Shown here: positions 14,001-25,736 of the stretch, one piece after another
How the letters are laid out: each line of letters opens with the position of its first letter
Numbering within the stretch: position 1 is the first letter of the stretch
Origin: Marisa cornuarietis
Taxonomy: Eukaryota; Mollusca; Gastropoda; Architaenioglossa; Ampullariidae
Assembly: GCA_004794655.1 (NCBI GenBank)
Contig: SMMW01000555.1
Coordinates: 6,667,001-6,731,000, forward strand
DNA length: 64,000 nt
Direction: 5' to 3'
Made by a program: the position numbers and the translations under genes
Notes under the pieces: model-generated
Databases searched by the model: none
The model's input: the letters and a program-made list of their open reading frames with translations, nothing else
What the model was told of the DNA's origin: nothing

Positions 14001-14208
14001 GCCACTCGCTTCCCTAAATGTCTTTCATTTTTTCGGGGTTTTTCACGGGGGAGTGGGGGGTAGATTATTTCACAGTATTCGCATCAGACAAAGATTTTGA
14101 TTGTGTCAAACTAGTCTTAGCTTTTGTGTTAAAGAAGAAATCGCGCAAAGAGAACTTAACGACATTTGACCAGCCTCTGAAAATAAAGCAAAATGTGGAT
14201 GTGGCGAT
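11069..14208. other. Non-coding stretch
   Basis: A moderately GC-rich patch lies at about 12940-13150 with no known motif set. (CCAA)-type short repeats occur near 12030-12065. Nothing else is recognised. Confidence 0.5.
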
Positions 14209-14278
14209 GTGCGTGTGCGTGTGAGTGTGCATGTGTGTGTGTGTGTGTGTGCGTGTGTGTGTGCGTGTGTGTGTGTTC
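14209..14278 (+). repeat. (GT)n microsatellite, interrupted
   Basis: GT repeat with scattered GC, AT and GA interruptions. Confidence 0.93.
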
Positions 14279-14576
14279 TTGTATGCTATGCTAATCCACA
14301 CCGTTTGTTTGCATAATTACTCCATTTGTCTACAAGAAGGACGTGGACTATTAATTTGTCGAAGGTGTCAGCTGCTTTTAGAGCGTCTTTCTTTTCATGT
14401 TTAATTTTTTTATGTTAGTGTTTATTTGATCCTCATGTTACTTGTGGCTCTAAATAATAATAAAAAAATCTATGAAAGAGAGAGAATTTGGCAGCATCCT
14501 ATAATAGCAACCTATGAGAGACAGAGTAAGAGAGGGAGAGAGAAAGTGGAGAAAAAGAAAGAGATGGGTGGAGCGA

Positions 14577-14691
14577 ACTGCAGCCATGTTTATCTTCTCA
14601 TTGACAAGAAACGCGGTCGGCAACGTTTTCCTCGTCCTTTGATCTGTCCGCGAGCGCACTTAGTACTGACAGCCTGTCAAAAGACAGGACT
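14577..14691 (+). repeat. Dispersed repeat shared with 63.1 kb, copy 1
   Basis: ACTGCAGCCATGTTTATCT, CTTTGATCTGTCCGCGAGCG and CTGACAGCCTG recur in the same order at 63105-63212. A GA-rich tract precedes both copies. The family is not recognised. Confidence 0.7.
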
Positions 14692-15555
14692 TCGCCAGAG
14701 CAACGGAGTGACACGGGAATGTTTCAAGATCACCAGGACTTGCAAACTGAAAGATAGAGGGTAACAGTCATGAGAGATGCAATATACGAGGAAACAACAT
14801 CCAACAGCGAATTAGCCTCTCAGTTAGTACATACCCCGCAAAGCAATAAAAAAAACGGAATACCCATCAAGCGGATGTGTTCATAAATATCAAATCTCTC
14901 ACAAATGACTATCGGCGATGACAATGACGACTGAGCGAGATACCGATCTTATTACTTACATGACAAGTACATTCATTTTTACACAGCGTACGAGCAATAG
15001 TTTGCACCATAAAGTTATTTTTCCCCCATAAAACTGACACTAACACATCAACTGTGAACATTTTAATGGATAACCTAATGTGGAACTCATTTTTTTAGGC
15101 TTCTGATTGATATTTTTGACAGTGAGTTCCTGTATGTGAAGAATTTCCGTCTTGGATGCTCAATAAAAGCGATGTTCTGACGAAGCAAATGACTTGCGAA
15201 AGGGTTAAGGCTTCAGAATCTGACATATTCGCTGTCAACTCCGCTTTAGTTGTAAAGTTTGAGCACGGTGATTAGAAACAGGGAGGTGTCCAACCAGTGG
15301 GTATTGTCAATATAATAGTCTTCTTGTCATTCTTACGTCCGCCCGGGAATATTTTGCATGCAGGATAAAAGGAAACTGCAATGTTTTACTTTTCCCTTTT
15401 TAAATATATATTGAAACGACCTCTAGAAATGGGCATTGACAGAATACAAATGGTGTATTTTAGTATGAAATCAAGCTAGTGGGTTGGTGCATATGTATAC
15501 ACATGCACGCACGCACGTACGCACGCACATATGCTGACAACAGTAGTTGGGAGGG

Positions 15556-15730
15556 GAAGAGAGAGAGACAGAGGGAATTAAAGTTTTACGCCCTCTCGGC
15601 ACCTAAGGCTATATCACAGATCACAAGCAAAGAAAAAAGAGCGAGCCGAAGACTAGATCTGAACTCACAACAATTCAGTCTCACTGTAATGGTGAGAAAC
15701 GCTTAACCACTGCGCCATCGGGGCCGCAAA
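15556..15730 (-). mobile_element. tRNA-derived SINE-like copy
   Basis: On the minus strand a perfect pol III A box (TGGCGCAGTGG, 15717-15707) is followed 40 nt later by a B-box-like GAGTTCAGATC (15666-15656). A body then contains TGTGATATAGCCTTAG and a CT-rich tail. The same body motif occurs in the copy at 7.6 kb. It is not a functional tRNA: the head does not close a cloverleaf and continues into the SINE body. Confidence 0.6.
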
Positions 15731-15776
15731 GGAAAAAATAGGCCGGAGGGGAGGGGGGAAGAGAAAGGGGTTCGAC

Positions 15777-15806
15777 AACACACACACACACACACACACA
15801 CACACA
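15777..15806 (+). repeat. (CA)n microsatellite
   Basis: Short uninterrupted CA run. Confidence 0.95.
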
Positions 15807-15890
15807 GCCATACGCGCGTGAATATGCACCGCCACCCACTTTCTGTAACAGCAGCTGTGAGGGGAGCGTCTCTGGTGAGGATTGCTCATC

Positions 15891-15904
15891 GCGCCCTCTG
15901 GCGG
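15891..15904 (-). promoter_or_regulatory. CTCF-like motif
   Basis: On the minus strand CCGCCAGAGGGCGC matches 13 of 14 positions of the metazoan CTCF core consensus (CCASYAGRKGGCRS). It sits in a locally GC-rich stretch. Binding is inference. Confidence 0.4.
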
Positions 15905-17360
15905 CCTCCCGTGCGTGACGAAAGCCGACACGGCTGGCTGCTCGCCCTCGCCTTTGAAAGACTCCACGAAGACCAAAGCTTCCTCCTCGGGACAACCACA
16001 AGCCCGGGTGCGGGTGGTGTGCAATAAACATGCAAAGATTAACAAGACTACCCGTTCCCACCCACCCAACTATTACTCCCATTCCACCTGTCACATTAGC
16101 TACCCTGCACAGTAACAGACTCCTTTAAACATTGACCTCCACGTGAGGATCTTGGGGGGAATGCGTGTTGAATGGAAGTCGTTCGTCACGAACATTTCTC
16201 TCAACAGCTAATAATGCTAAATGGGGAGAAATTGTTTTGTTGGTAATTACAATTTAAGCAAGCATAGGTACGTCTCTCAGGTAATTATAAAATTACCACT
16301 TCCACCAGAAACAAAAACACAAAAACAATGGAAAACATGTTTTAAAAAACGACTTACCTCTTGTTTGATGGCAGATAAAAATCACAAAGCTTACAGCCCA
16401 AAGCTTCACATTATCCAGCTTACTCCATTTTCGCCGAATCCAATCCATCTTGCTAGTCGTGGAAGCTGGTCGCACTGGTTTCTTTGTCATTTCCTGAGAC
16501 AAATATGCAGCTTCAAGTTGTCTAGAGTTAAGGACAGACATTAATAAAGCAGGCGTACCCAAAGATAAACATTAAATCTAAAAGTTCATCGACAAAACAA
16601 ACAAACAAATAAAACTTAAATTAAGACGAAGTTCTGATGCACAATAGTCGCGAATTATTTGCAAAGTGTTTCATGAGGTTGAATAGCAATCGATTCGACT
16701 TCGATAACATCTAATCACGATTAAAGCAGCTCTGTTTCTCTTTACTGAGAACGAACAAGCAGCCCTTGGCTGCGCGCGTACACAAGCGCGCACAATAAAT
16801 CCACACCACACACCCGTAATCAAAAACAAAGAGCAAACAAAAGCAGGTATAGACACGCACACTAGTGTATGAAAAGCTCTGAGTATTTTTTTTTAATCAA
16901 ATCAATACATCCCTCACAGCTTCGCTCTCAGTTATCCCCCCATTCACATGTCCTCTCCACTCGCCTACCCTAGAAAGAAGAAAAAAAGTCTTCGACCTCT
17001 TGTGAGTTTACGAGGACAAAAGAACAATAGGGGATTAAAAAAAAGACCACTTCAATAGCCATTTGTCTCCCCTCGTTACCCCTACCCCTCTCCCTATTTT
17101 TAAAAAAGTGCCGGCTAGCCTCTGAAGCAAGCAGATGTAACTGTCAGCCTGAAACCACAAGACGATGGTAGCTCCCGCCTCTCGTTTCACCAAAACGCGG
17201 TCCGTAAGCTTTGGAGAATTTAGCTCCTCTTAAACAAGAAGGCAGCTCGAGTCCCAGACACAAGCAGACGGCGAGAATCAGACTTTTTGCTGCTGATTGT
17301 TGAAGCATGAAGGTGATCTGTATATTGCTAGTCTATCTCTGTGCAGATGGTCTGTTGGAG

Positions 17361-17658
17361 GCGTTAAGTGCGCTAACTTGACATGAAGTTACTTTCCAAA
17401 GCTAAAAGCGCCGTCTACCCATCAGTTCCAGCCCTCTGTCAGAAGCTTTATCGTCCGACTGTGAAGTGGCAGACACTGCAAAGCATCGAAGCAGTCGATT
17501 TGTTTGCGGCATAAATGCACTCGCTTGACAAAAGGTTCCCTCTCAAAGTTAAAAGCGTCCATCCAGCCACCAGTCCTAAGCCTCTGTCCACGGCCTATAG
17601 TGTCCGACTATAGCAGACATTACAGAGCGCTTTAACAGCCCTCGCTTTCGTTTGTAAC
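17361..17658 (+). repeat. Diverged tandem dimer, period about 148 bp
   Basis: Copy A (17361-17508) and copy B (17509-17658) share CTTGACA, CAAAG.TAAAAGCG, CCTCTGTC, GTCCGACT and GCAGACA in the same order, roughly 70% identical by eye. I see no convincing third copy on either side. No coding potential is recognised. Confidence 0.7.
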
Positions 17659-19220
17659 AATCAGACTATGCCCTGTGGGAACACGAGACAACGTAATTAT
17701 TTCTCTTAAGATTCAAATTGGCCTCCGCAACGATCCCGGATTGCAGCCAGTGACTCACCGGTGATGAAAAGTTACAACAGTGAACAAACGATGCGAAGAT
17801 TATTTGTACCACCGTTATCATTAAATTATATATTGTTTGGAAGAATAAGGAACGTAGCAGCAACAGTGAAATTAAAAAAAAAGAATTACCACTTATTGTA
17901 TTGTCGAGAGCATGATGTTGCAGCATTTGTCCAGACCAGCACAGCAAACCAAACGACCCCACCAAACTCTCCAGAGACACTATTGTCTGCTGTGAGTTAC
18001 AACTTGCAGCATCGGAGCTCTGCCTGAACGCTGTGCCTGCTTCGTGGACGTTTACAAACAGACTTGTACAGCTGCTGTTCCTTTGGACCAAGTTTGTTTC
18101 TGTTCAAAGAGAAGAATTCTTGCGAACTTGCCCTCCCCGACCCGCCTTACCACCCAGCGCAGAGCAGCGTGTGTTAAATACAACTGCTCGAGAAAACAAT
18201 GTGTTTTTTTTTAAAGATCATCTTCTCATCAATATAGTTTGGACGTCAGTTCCTTACATGATTATATCCAGGTCTTATTACTACTTCACCATCTTGTCTC
18301 AACTTTTGGAGTGCACCCCCCCTCCCCCTGAGGAAGACTGAAAATTTGCAAGGGGAGGTAAGTTCTTTACTATCGATGCGCATGTGTGTGGAGGCGTAGT
18401 AAAGATCATGATTACCCGATTTTTTTTCCTCAACGATAATACATTCAACTATCAACTTCCCGTCTTATCCCTCAGCTACCTGAACCGTTGCCAAAACATT
18501 GATTGGAATTACCAAATATTTCTGAGTGAGTTATTTCACTTGTAAGGAACGATCGAGAAGTTATCCAACCCTCTCCCCGGATGTAAAAAGCGAGAAGACG
18601 CAGTAGCAATACATTTAAAGAGTTATCCACAATAATAATGACGACATTCTTTCATTAATTAAGCTGGAAAAAAAATAAAAAGCAGTCCTTTGCCAGTTTA
18701 AGGGGAGCAACTGTGACCACTTGATCACTAAGGGAGAAGAGTGGTAAAGGCCCAGACAACTGGCTCCAGCCACAGAAAGAGAGAAAAAGTTCCGTCTAAA
18801 GGTCGGCACTCCGGCAGTATCGATCAACTTCTAACTGCTTCTGTGGCGTAGGATGGATGCCGGTCCGCCAGCTCTGTACCCGCCTGTAAGTGTTCCCTCC
18901 CACATCAAAGGTGTCAGATGGGGCGGAGGAGATGAAATACAGTTTTGTCCACGATTTTGATTGCACCAGCGTCTGCAGCGCTCCTAGCGGCCCAGCGCCA
19001 GGATGTAGATGGAAGTGACAGAGGAAGTTAGCAGGGTAGTTTTTGTGGTCCACTCGGTTTTTAAAATACACTACCGTCCCAAACAAGGAAAATGTTTCAC
19101 CAAACGCTTGACAGGCACCTTTCTTTATTTTTATTATTTTTGTGCGTGTTTCTTGATTTCTATGACTTTTCCACAATAACACTTTCTTCAAGAAATGACG
19201 ATACTGTAAAATCATGGGGT

Positions 19221-19221
<1 letters not shown>
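17659..19221. other. Stretch without a recognised gene
   Basis: It contains a 139-codon open frame on the minus strand (19215-18796). Its middle is faintly like a CUB domain (NYPANFLCHFHLHPG), but it has no clear splice sites and no second conserved block. Confidence 0.35.

Positions 19222-19277
<56 letters not shown>
19222..19277 (+). repeat. (TCA)n microsatellite
   Basis: About 18 uninterrupted TCA triplets. Confidence 0.97.
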
Positions 19278-19954
19278 TAAAAAAAAGACTTTAATTGAAA
19301 TACCCGCATAGAATAACTCACTTAAACAATTTCCAATGCTTTCTTACTTTGAAAACAAATTAATGCTCTGATGCACTTACTTGCTAACGTGCCCCCGTCC
19401 GGAGCTGTTACGAGACGAAAGCACATGTAAAAGAAATCCTGATGTATGTATTAACGTGTCCAAGAAGAATGAAAACATACTTGAAAGTTGACAATCATCT
19501 TATGCCTCACTTTTCGTCTATTTTTCTTGTTGGAAAAGAAAAAGCTTCACTTGGTCACAGAAGTCTGAAAGTTTTGTTTAGCGATGGTTTCTAACACCAT
19601 CCTGTCTCGATTCGTGAAAGGGTGAACACAGACCTCACAGCTTGTGGTCAAACTATCCAGAAAGATGAGCAAAACCAGTCACAGTAACTTCTCCGCAAGT
19701 CTCAATAACGATGAGCTCATCTCCCCCAGCCTCGCCGCAGTAACTTTACTCCTCCGAAGACAAAAAAATATTTTGTGAAGTTTTGTCTTCAGCTTCCTTC
19801 TCAGAGGGACCCACCGTAGGAACAAGCGTTGGTACTGAAGGAGAAAGAATGAGATATGGAGGGACGGTGGACGGGTGGATGGGTACCCAAGGCCGTACGT
19901 CTGCTAAAAACAGTAGCGGGTGGAGCAAGAAAACCAACTTAACGCCGAGTGGAA

Positions 19955-20125
19955 TCGTGCCGTGTGTTATGTAAACCGCCGCACGCAGCAAACAACGGCG
20001 GTCCGTGAGCGACGGAAGTATTCGCGCCTCCCGCAGCCTCGCTTTCGCAACTCGCGCGCCGCGCACTCCCCCTCCCACTTTACCCCACCCCACCCCCCGA
20101 CACAACGGCACAACTACCGCGACAG
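19955..20125. promoter_or_regulatory. CpG-dense block, possible promoter or CpG island
   Basis: CpG dinucleotides are frequent here (for example CTCGCGCGCCGCGCAC near 20061) against a CpG-poor, AT-rich surrounding. No recognised exon follows on either strand within the next few kilobases. Confidence 0.3.
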
Positions 20126-20874
20126 TCAAGGCTGGAAGCTGGAGTTTTCTCCCTGGAACCGTGCCGAAACAATGTCACCAAATTGTTTTCCCCCTCCTTT
20201 CACGTTTCTTTATTTGCATTCGCCCAAAAAAAAGCTGACAATTAATGGCGGGTTGGTGGATCATTAGAAATTCGTCGAGAAATAGTTAAGTTCTAAAAAA
20301 TACTAACAGATCTGATAATTAATGAAGAAACTTACCCCTTTGATTAAAATTCCATTTAATGTTCATCTTCTGGGGACCCATAGATACCCAGCTATGTGGG
20401 ATTAAAATAACTTAATCAATGTGTCCGCTTCTAAGTAGATAATGCGTTTTTGTTTGTGGATGTATTAAGATGCAATGGTTTTGTTCTACGTTTTATATTT
20501 ACTTTATTAATCATTTCTGTGTCATCCATTAATAAAGTCGCTAGAATTATAATTCAAGCCGACAGCACTCTGATAATAATCGGCTGGCTGTCGGTGGAAC
20601 AATAGAAATCCTTGAAGCCAACACATGATTCATAAGCTAGTGCCGTCCCCGTCCTCATCCTGGCCTGACTGCAGCAGCCAATCGGAAACAACGCTGTAGT
20701 AGCTGTGCAAACCCATAATTCAAAATACTTTTTGGAATCACAGGTGTTACCAAAGCTGACGAATTCGCTGCAGTGCCCAAGAGCTGACTGACTGTCTGGG
20801 TTTGTCTTGGACAGGTGTGAGAGAATGCTACTAAACGGTAAAACCTTGAGAAGGATACGCCACTCATCTGCTTG

Positions 20875-20888
20875 CCTCTAGGGGGCGC
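20875..20888 (+). promoter_or_regulatory. CTCF-like motif
   Basis: CCTCTAGGGGGCGC matches 13 of 14 positions of the CTCF core consensus. It is about 5 kb from the other such motif and in divergent orientation to it, and lies 0.7 kb before the NRF1/E-box cluster. Confidence 0.45.
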
Positions 20889-21597
20889 CGCAAAAAAGGA
20901 AGTGATAAAACCGTTTGGTCCACACACACCTTTTAAAATGCTTCGCTCGGTGCCCGGGTCCCAGTGGAGAGAGTCTTATTCTCCTGACCTAATTTCTGTG
21001 CGGTCTCATTTATCGTCTCGTGTGTAGAAAAATGCAAGTAAAGTTTTTGTACATATCCTGCTTTCTTCTGAACATCTAACTTTCCTTTTTTTTTAATTTA
21101 CCCGTAAATAATTGGCCGACAACAGACGAAAATAAATCATCAGACATAGACCGAGAGGCTGTTCGTTTGTCGCTTGATTTTTATTTTAAGCTCTTTGCAC
21201 CTCTATCTCTCTCTTTGTTTCTTGCTCTCCTACTCTCTCTCTCTCTCTCTCTGTGAGTGTGCCCGCACCCGCGAGTTTGTATATGTGGACGGATGCCTGC
21301 ATTCTGCCGCCTGCCTTTGCTCACTGAACAGCCGATTGTGTGGTGCCTGCGTGCGTGTGTGCATACGTGCAGGCGGACATGTAACGCGCGTGGTTTTCGA
21401 ATGCCAGTCTTTACGATCGGTCAAACCTTTTCATTTAACAGATTGTGTGCCAACGTAACACAATATACGTACGCATGCACTTCTGGGCTAAAAATACGCA
21501 AGCACGGACACACACACACACACACACACAAACTCTCTCTCCCTCTTACACCCGTCAACGTCGAGAAATTGGAGGAAGAGAGCCAGACAACCGCTGC

Positions 21598-21660
21598 ACG
21601 ATTGGCCGCCAACGAGCTCAGTCACGTGCCGGCGCCGTTAACCAAGTGCGCATGCGCGTG
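21598..21660. promoter_or_regulatory. Promoter-like cluster: inverted CCAAT, E-box, NRF1
   Basis: ATTGG (21601-21605), CACGTG (21623-21628) and TGCGCATGCGCG (21647-21658, a perfect 12-position NRF1 site) lie within 60 bp. This set is common in metazoan housekeeping promoters. The direction of transcription is unknown. Confidence 0.4.
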
Positions 21661-22367
21661 GCCAGGAGGAAGCGGAACAGCTCCGAGCCCTACGTGTCAT
21701 TAATCATCACAAGCTCCCAGCTCCCTCCCAACCTCTGTTTGCAGGTCACCCACATCGGTGCACCCTTCGATCTGCACCGGTGTTTATTTTTCTCCCTGCC
21801 CTTACCATTAACACGTAGTCTTGTTTTCTCCTCGCGTCATTTAATCGCCTTTGTGACCCCCACCCCTCCTCTCCTCCTTCGTCCAGAACTCATTAGGAAT
21901 GCTCTTTTATTACCTGATTTAAACACTGAGCATGATTTACACTGAAACATCACAATTGTATGAGTAGATGACAATACTATCATTGTAAGTGAAACTGCAC
22001 TCTTGAATATCCGTGCCGAATAATTTTCTAGGCACAGTCTGTATTAACCGGCATTCATTGTTATTTTCTATTACTATCAGCATTACTACTTCTGCTTCTA
22101 TAGTCATAGAAGCAGTAGTAGCAGCAGCAATAACAACGACAGCAGCAACGACTTAAGCAGTAACATAAGAGGATCCAATTGCAAGAGACCTTTTCCCCAG
22201 ATGTTCTTGATCAAGTGCACTTAATGGCAGCGACGCTCTGTCACCAGACGAGATGACAAAGAAAGCTAAGCGGCAACTGAGATGAGTCACTCAGGAATAA
22301 CCGGTCTGTCTCCACCGTCGGGTGCGCTGCTATACAGATATCGGGTGCCCTCGGGACTTTCTGGATG

Positions 22368-22403
<36 letters not shown>

Positions 22404-22417
22404 TGAGTGTGTGTGTT
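22368..22417 (+). repeat. (GT)n microsatellite
   Basis: GT run with two GA interruptions, directly before dispersed repeat copy 1. Confidence 0.95.
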
Positions 22418-22433
22418 ATTTTCATGCCCTTGT

Positions 22434-22560
22434 AGTGCTTATATTTTCAGTTGTTACGAGTGTTTCTTACTTAATTATTCTGATTGAAATGCTGCGTATT
22501 ATTGCTTTTATTGCACCGCTTCTTTGTATTGGTAGCAAATCTGTCAGTCGACAAATCATC
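22434..22560 (+). repeat. Dispersed repeat, copy 1 (partner at 23.77 kb)
   Basis: It shares AGTGCT.ATATTTTCA, TTATTGCTTTT, TTGCACC.CTTC and TAGCAAATCTGTC in order with 23773-23902. It begins just after a long GT tract. The family is not recognised. Confidence 0.7.
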
Positions 22561-22721
22561 AAAGGGAACGGTCGGAAAAAAATAATGAACAAATCCGTAA
22601 GACAAAAATAACTGTAAAAGAACGCGTGGAAGTGCACACATGTTCACGTATCCACACGCACGCACGCTCACGCACACACACACACCCACGTGCGTGCGTG
22701 CACACATTTCTATATTAGGAG

Positions 22722-23010
22722 AGCTGATGTAGCCTGGTGGATAGAACGCTTGAGGTTGGAGATGGCTGCCGGTGCGAAGTGTGCCCGGGCCTGTGACTAA
22801 CCCCTCCTAACCCCCACCTCCCTACTTGGTACCTCATTTATCAGGGGAGGTAGAAGGCAGACCCGCCTTCCAGTATGCCAGCAAATCACACAGTTTTCTA
22901 CCCTGTGCCTTCTACACTGTGACTTCAATTCCCCACCCACCCACCCACAAGCCCCCACCATACCTCATTTCACTTTGAATGAACTGTGTGCCTAAAACAG
23001 AAACAACAAT
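22722..23010 (+). mobile_element. tRNA-derived SINE-like copy
   Basis: The A-box-like TAGCCTGGTGG (22730-22740) and the B-box-like GGTGCGAAGTG (22771-22781) are 30 nt apart. A C-rich body follows with two self-complementary segments (ACCTCC...GGAGGT and GAAGGC...GCCTTC). An A-rich end, CCTAAAACAGAAACAACAAT, closes it. The family cannot be named from this copy alone. Confidence 0.45.
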
Positions 23011-23772
23011 ATTAAATCGTCAAAACATCGACCAGTTTAATGTTTTCTTGAGAAGACCATTAGGATCCAGAAACAAGAATTGATTTGGGGTCGGTGAAAG
23101 GTCCTTGTCTTTAGTCTCTGCGTGACTAACGAAATTTCGACATGCTTTTTCCTCGTGTAAACTTCGCGATGTTACCTCTAAGAGTATAGTACTCCCACGG
23201 GTAAGAGCGTGTATGTAAAAACAAATTGCTGCTTATTTCCATCGTCAGCAGCATGACAGCCTGCTTACGATTAACTTCTCTCTTCACCTGCTTTCGCGAA
23301 TCAACCAATCGCACATCACCACAACTCTAGTGATGTGATTTTTTTTTTTTTTTAATGAATGAGTAAAGCTCAGTACCCGATGAATTTTGACTTACGATGG
23401 GATTACGTCCCGATAAAAATTGATCGTGTTGAAAACTCATGTAACATACCTCACCTACCGATATTTACCCCAGCGAAGTTTAATTAAACATTTTCAGAAA
23501 AAGTTAACATACTGCTGCGCAAAATCATTTAACACAAACCCTATTTTATAATAAAGTATTTAAAATAATTTATGTCATGTATTGAATACAGTACTAAAAT
23601 CAAAGAATCAAAAATTATTTTAAAAAAAACGCTAACAACATAGAATACTGGAGTATACCGGATATGTACCCTCGTGATCACGTGACTGACTAAAAGTTGC
23701 GGCTGATGCGAGATGAGAGAAAGGACTGTACCGTTTATTGCTACTCCGGGTAATGATCAGTATATTGTTTCC

Positions 23773-23902
23773 AGTGCTCATATTTTCAATTGTTATGAGT
23801 GTTTGTTACTTTATTCTACTGACTGACATGTTGCAAGCCGTGTTATTGCTTTTTTGCACCACTTCATTTCAATGCTAGCAAATCTGTCGGTTGATCAATC
23901 GC
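23773..23902 (+). repeat. Dispersed repeat, copy 2 (partner at 22.43 kb)
   Basis: This is a direct-orientation partner of 22434-22560, about 75% identical by eye and 1.34 kb away. The SINE-like copy at 22.7 kb lies between them. It is either a local duplication or two insertions of one unknown family. Confidence 0.7.
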
Positions 23903-25736
23903 CCAATGAACTCATGAAGGAAACAGCCTATTTCACTACACAATCTTCTCATTAGGAAACAAAGTGGACCCATTAATCCTTTGATCACAGAGCAATTGTC
24001 GCTAATACCCGATAACTTTCTAGTTCTGTCGTGTAGTAAGACATTTGTCTTTCTACAATATAATTTTGAGTTGGGAAAACAGATGGAAGTGTCAGCAACA
24101 GATCGGTGGAATCTGATTTTATGCAGTTATACGTACAACAGTTTGCTTGTCAACATTTAAATTTACATCTTAAATTACACCTTCGCTACGCAGGAGTTCC
24201 ATTTTATTTTTTTAGTCATTTTGTGTGTGTGTGGTTCGTGCTATGCATAAGTGTAAAATCTTGTCTACATTACCATGCGAAAGGAATTATTCAGATTAGA
24301 TTTTCAGACCTTTGTTTAAATTGAATGAAGCAATAGTTTTGCTATGCCTAAGTTTATGCACATTTTTTTGCGATGCCTTTTGTGAAACTTGGGCAATTTA
24401 TGGGCTGGATGTAGGGACCTCTTGCACTCGCCGAAATGGTCAATATTCTCTTTCTTGTCCATTGTTTCTCTCGCGCTCTCTTGCTATTCTTATCGTTAAT
24501 TCTCCTTCACCGATAATTCATTGATTTCCACAAACATTTCTCTCAAAAGTTATTCCTCAAGCTATAGCTCTTTAACAGTGTTCCAGCTGGAACAAATTAG
24601 CAACAAAAATCCTCGTGTTTCGTACATGTTTTTCGCTTTTATCATGCCTTCGAGCAAAACTGTGTTCACGTTTCGATGAGCATAAGCTTTCTTACAAAAA
24701 CTCTCGTCTTACATAGCGCAAGCTTTTTCTTTTTTTTTTCCAAAAAAGGGGGGGGGGAGTCAATGTACAATCACTGTAGGAAGAATTTAGGCAGCGTTTG
24801 AAAATTTATGCAGAATTCGGGAACCTATCCCCATCGCCGTGTTTTTTTCCCCCATCTTACTCAAAGACGAAAAAAAAATGAAAGAAAAGAAAACGGAAGG
24901 ACAGACTGACAGACAAGAAGCCAAGCAAGCAGAAGGAGAAGCAAGAACAAGGAATACGGCATCAGGCGATAGTGACTAACAGTCAAACCCGAGAAGGTGA
25001 CACGGTATCTCCGGGACAAGATTTATGCTAGCGACCAATAAAACCAGCGCAAAGCACCCGCTCACAAAACGAGACACCCGACCCAAGTCAGAGCCCCTCA
25101 CTCCCACATAAACCACGGCACGTGACTTCGGCCTCCCCCTCCAAACTCCATCCTCCCTTTGAGCACGAAAGGTCTCGCGAGAAGAATACGGAAGGGTGGG
25201 ACTGGAAACACTCTCCTATCATTTCATCTCAGCCCCTGGACGCCGCCTGGCGGAGCATGACTGCTGCTCACCAACGCTCAGATAACCTTTGTGTGCTGGT
25301 GACCGTTCGCTGCAGCTTTTACAGCCCCTCTGTGGTGTGGTACTGAGCATGATGGCGCTGGGTTTGTGACTACGAACTGGGAAGTCCACGCGCTAGAATG
25401 TTGTAAAGACCGCGTTTTACACTTGCAAAGCGCGCGGACACACACACACACACACACGTGAGAAAGAACTACACTTATAATGGGCCATCATCTATTACAT
25501 TTCAAAATTTACCCAGAATGCTGCACACAATAACTGACATAAAGGATTTGCTTGATGGAAAAGAAAAATTTACATATCAAAACTAACTTCGAGAGAGCGT
25601 TAAACGGGAACCAAGCAGGCCTTACGAGAGAGAGAGAGAGATGACGCCAGTGACGAAATCGTTAATGCATGAGTATGTTACGTTTGTCACAGAAATTAGA
25701 ATAACGACCGGCAGATACCTGTCGAAACTCGACGCA

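Noticed and set aside
15665..16094. Two overlapping minus-strand frames of 134 and 137 codons
   Set aside because: They run through a CA repeat and the SINE-like head; two open frames over the same GC-rich DNA argue against coding.
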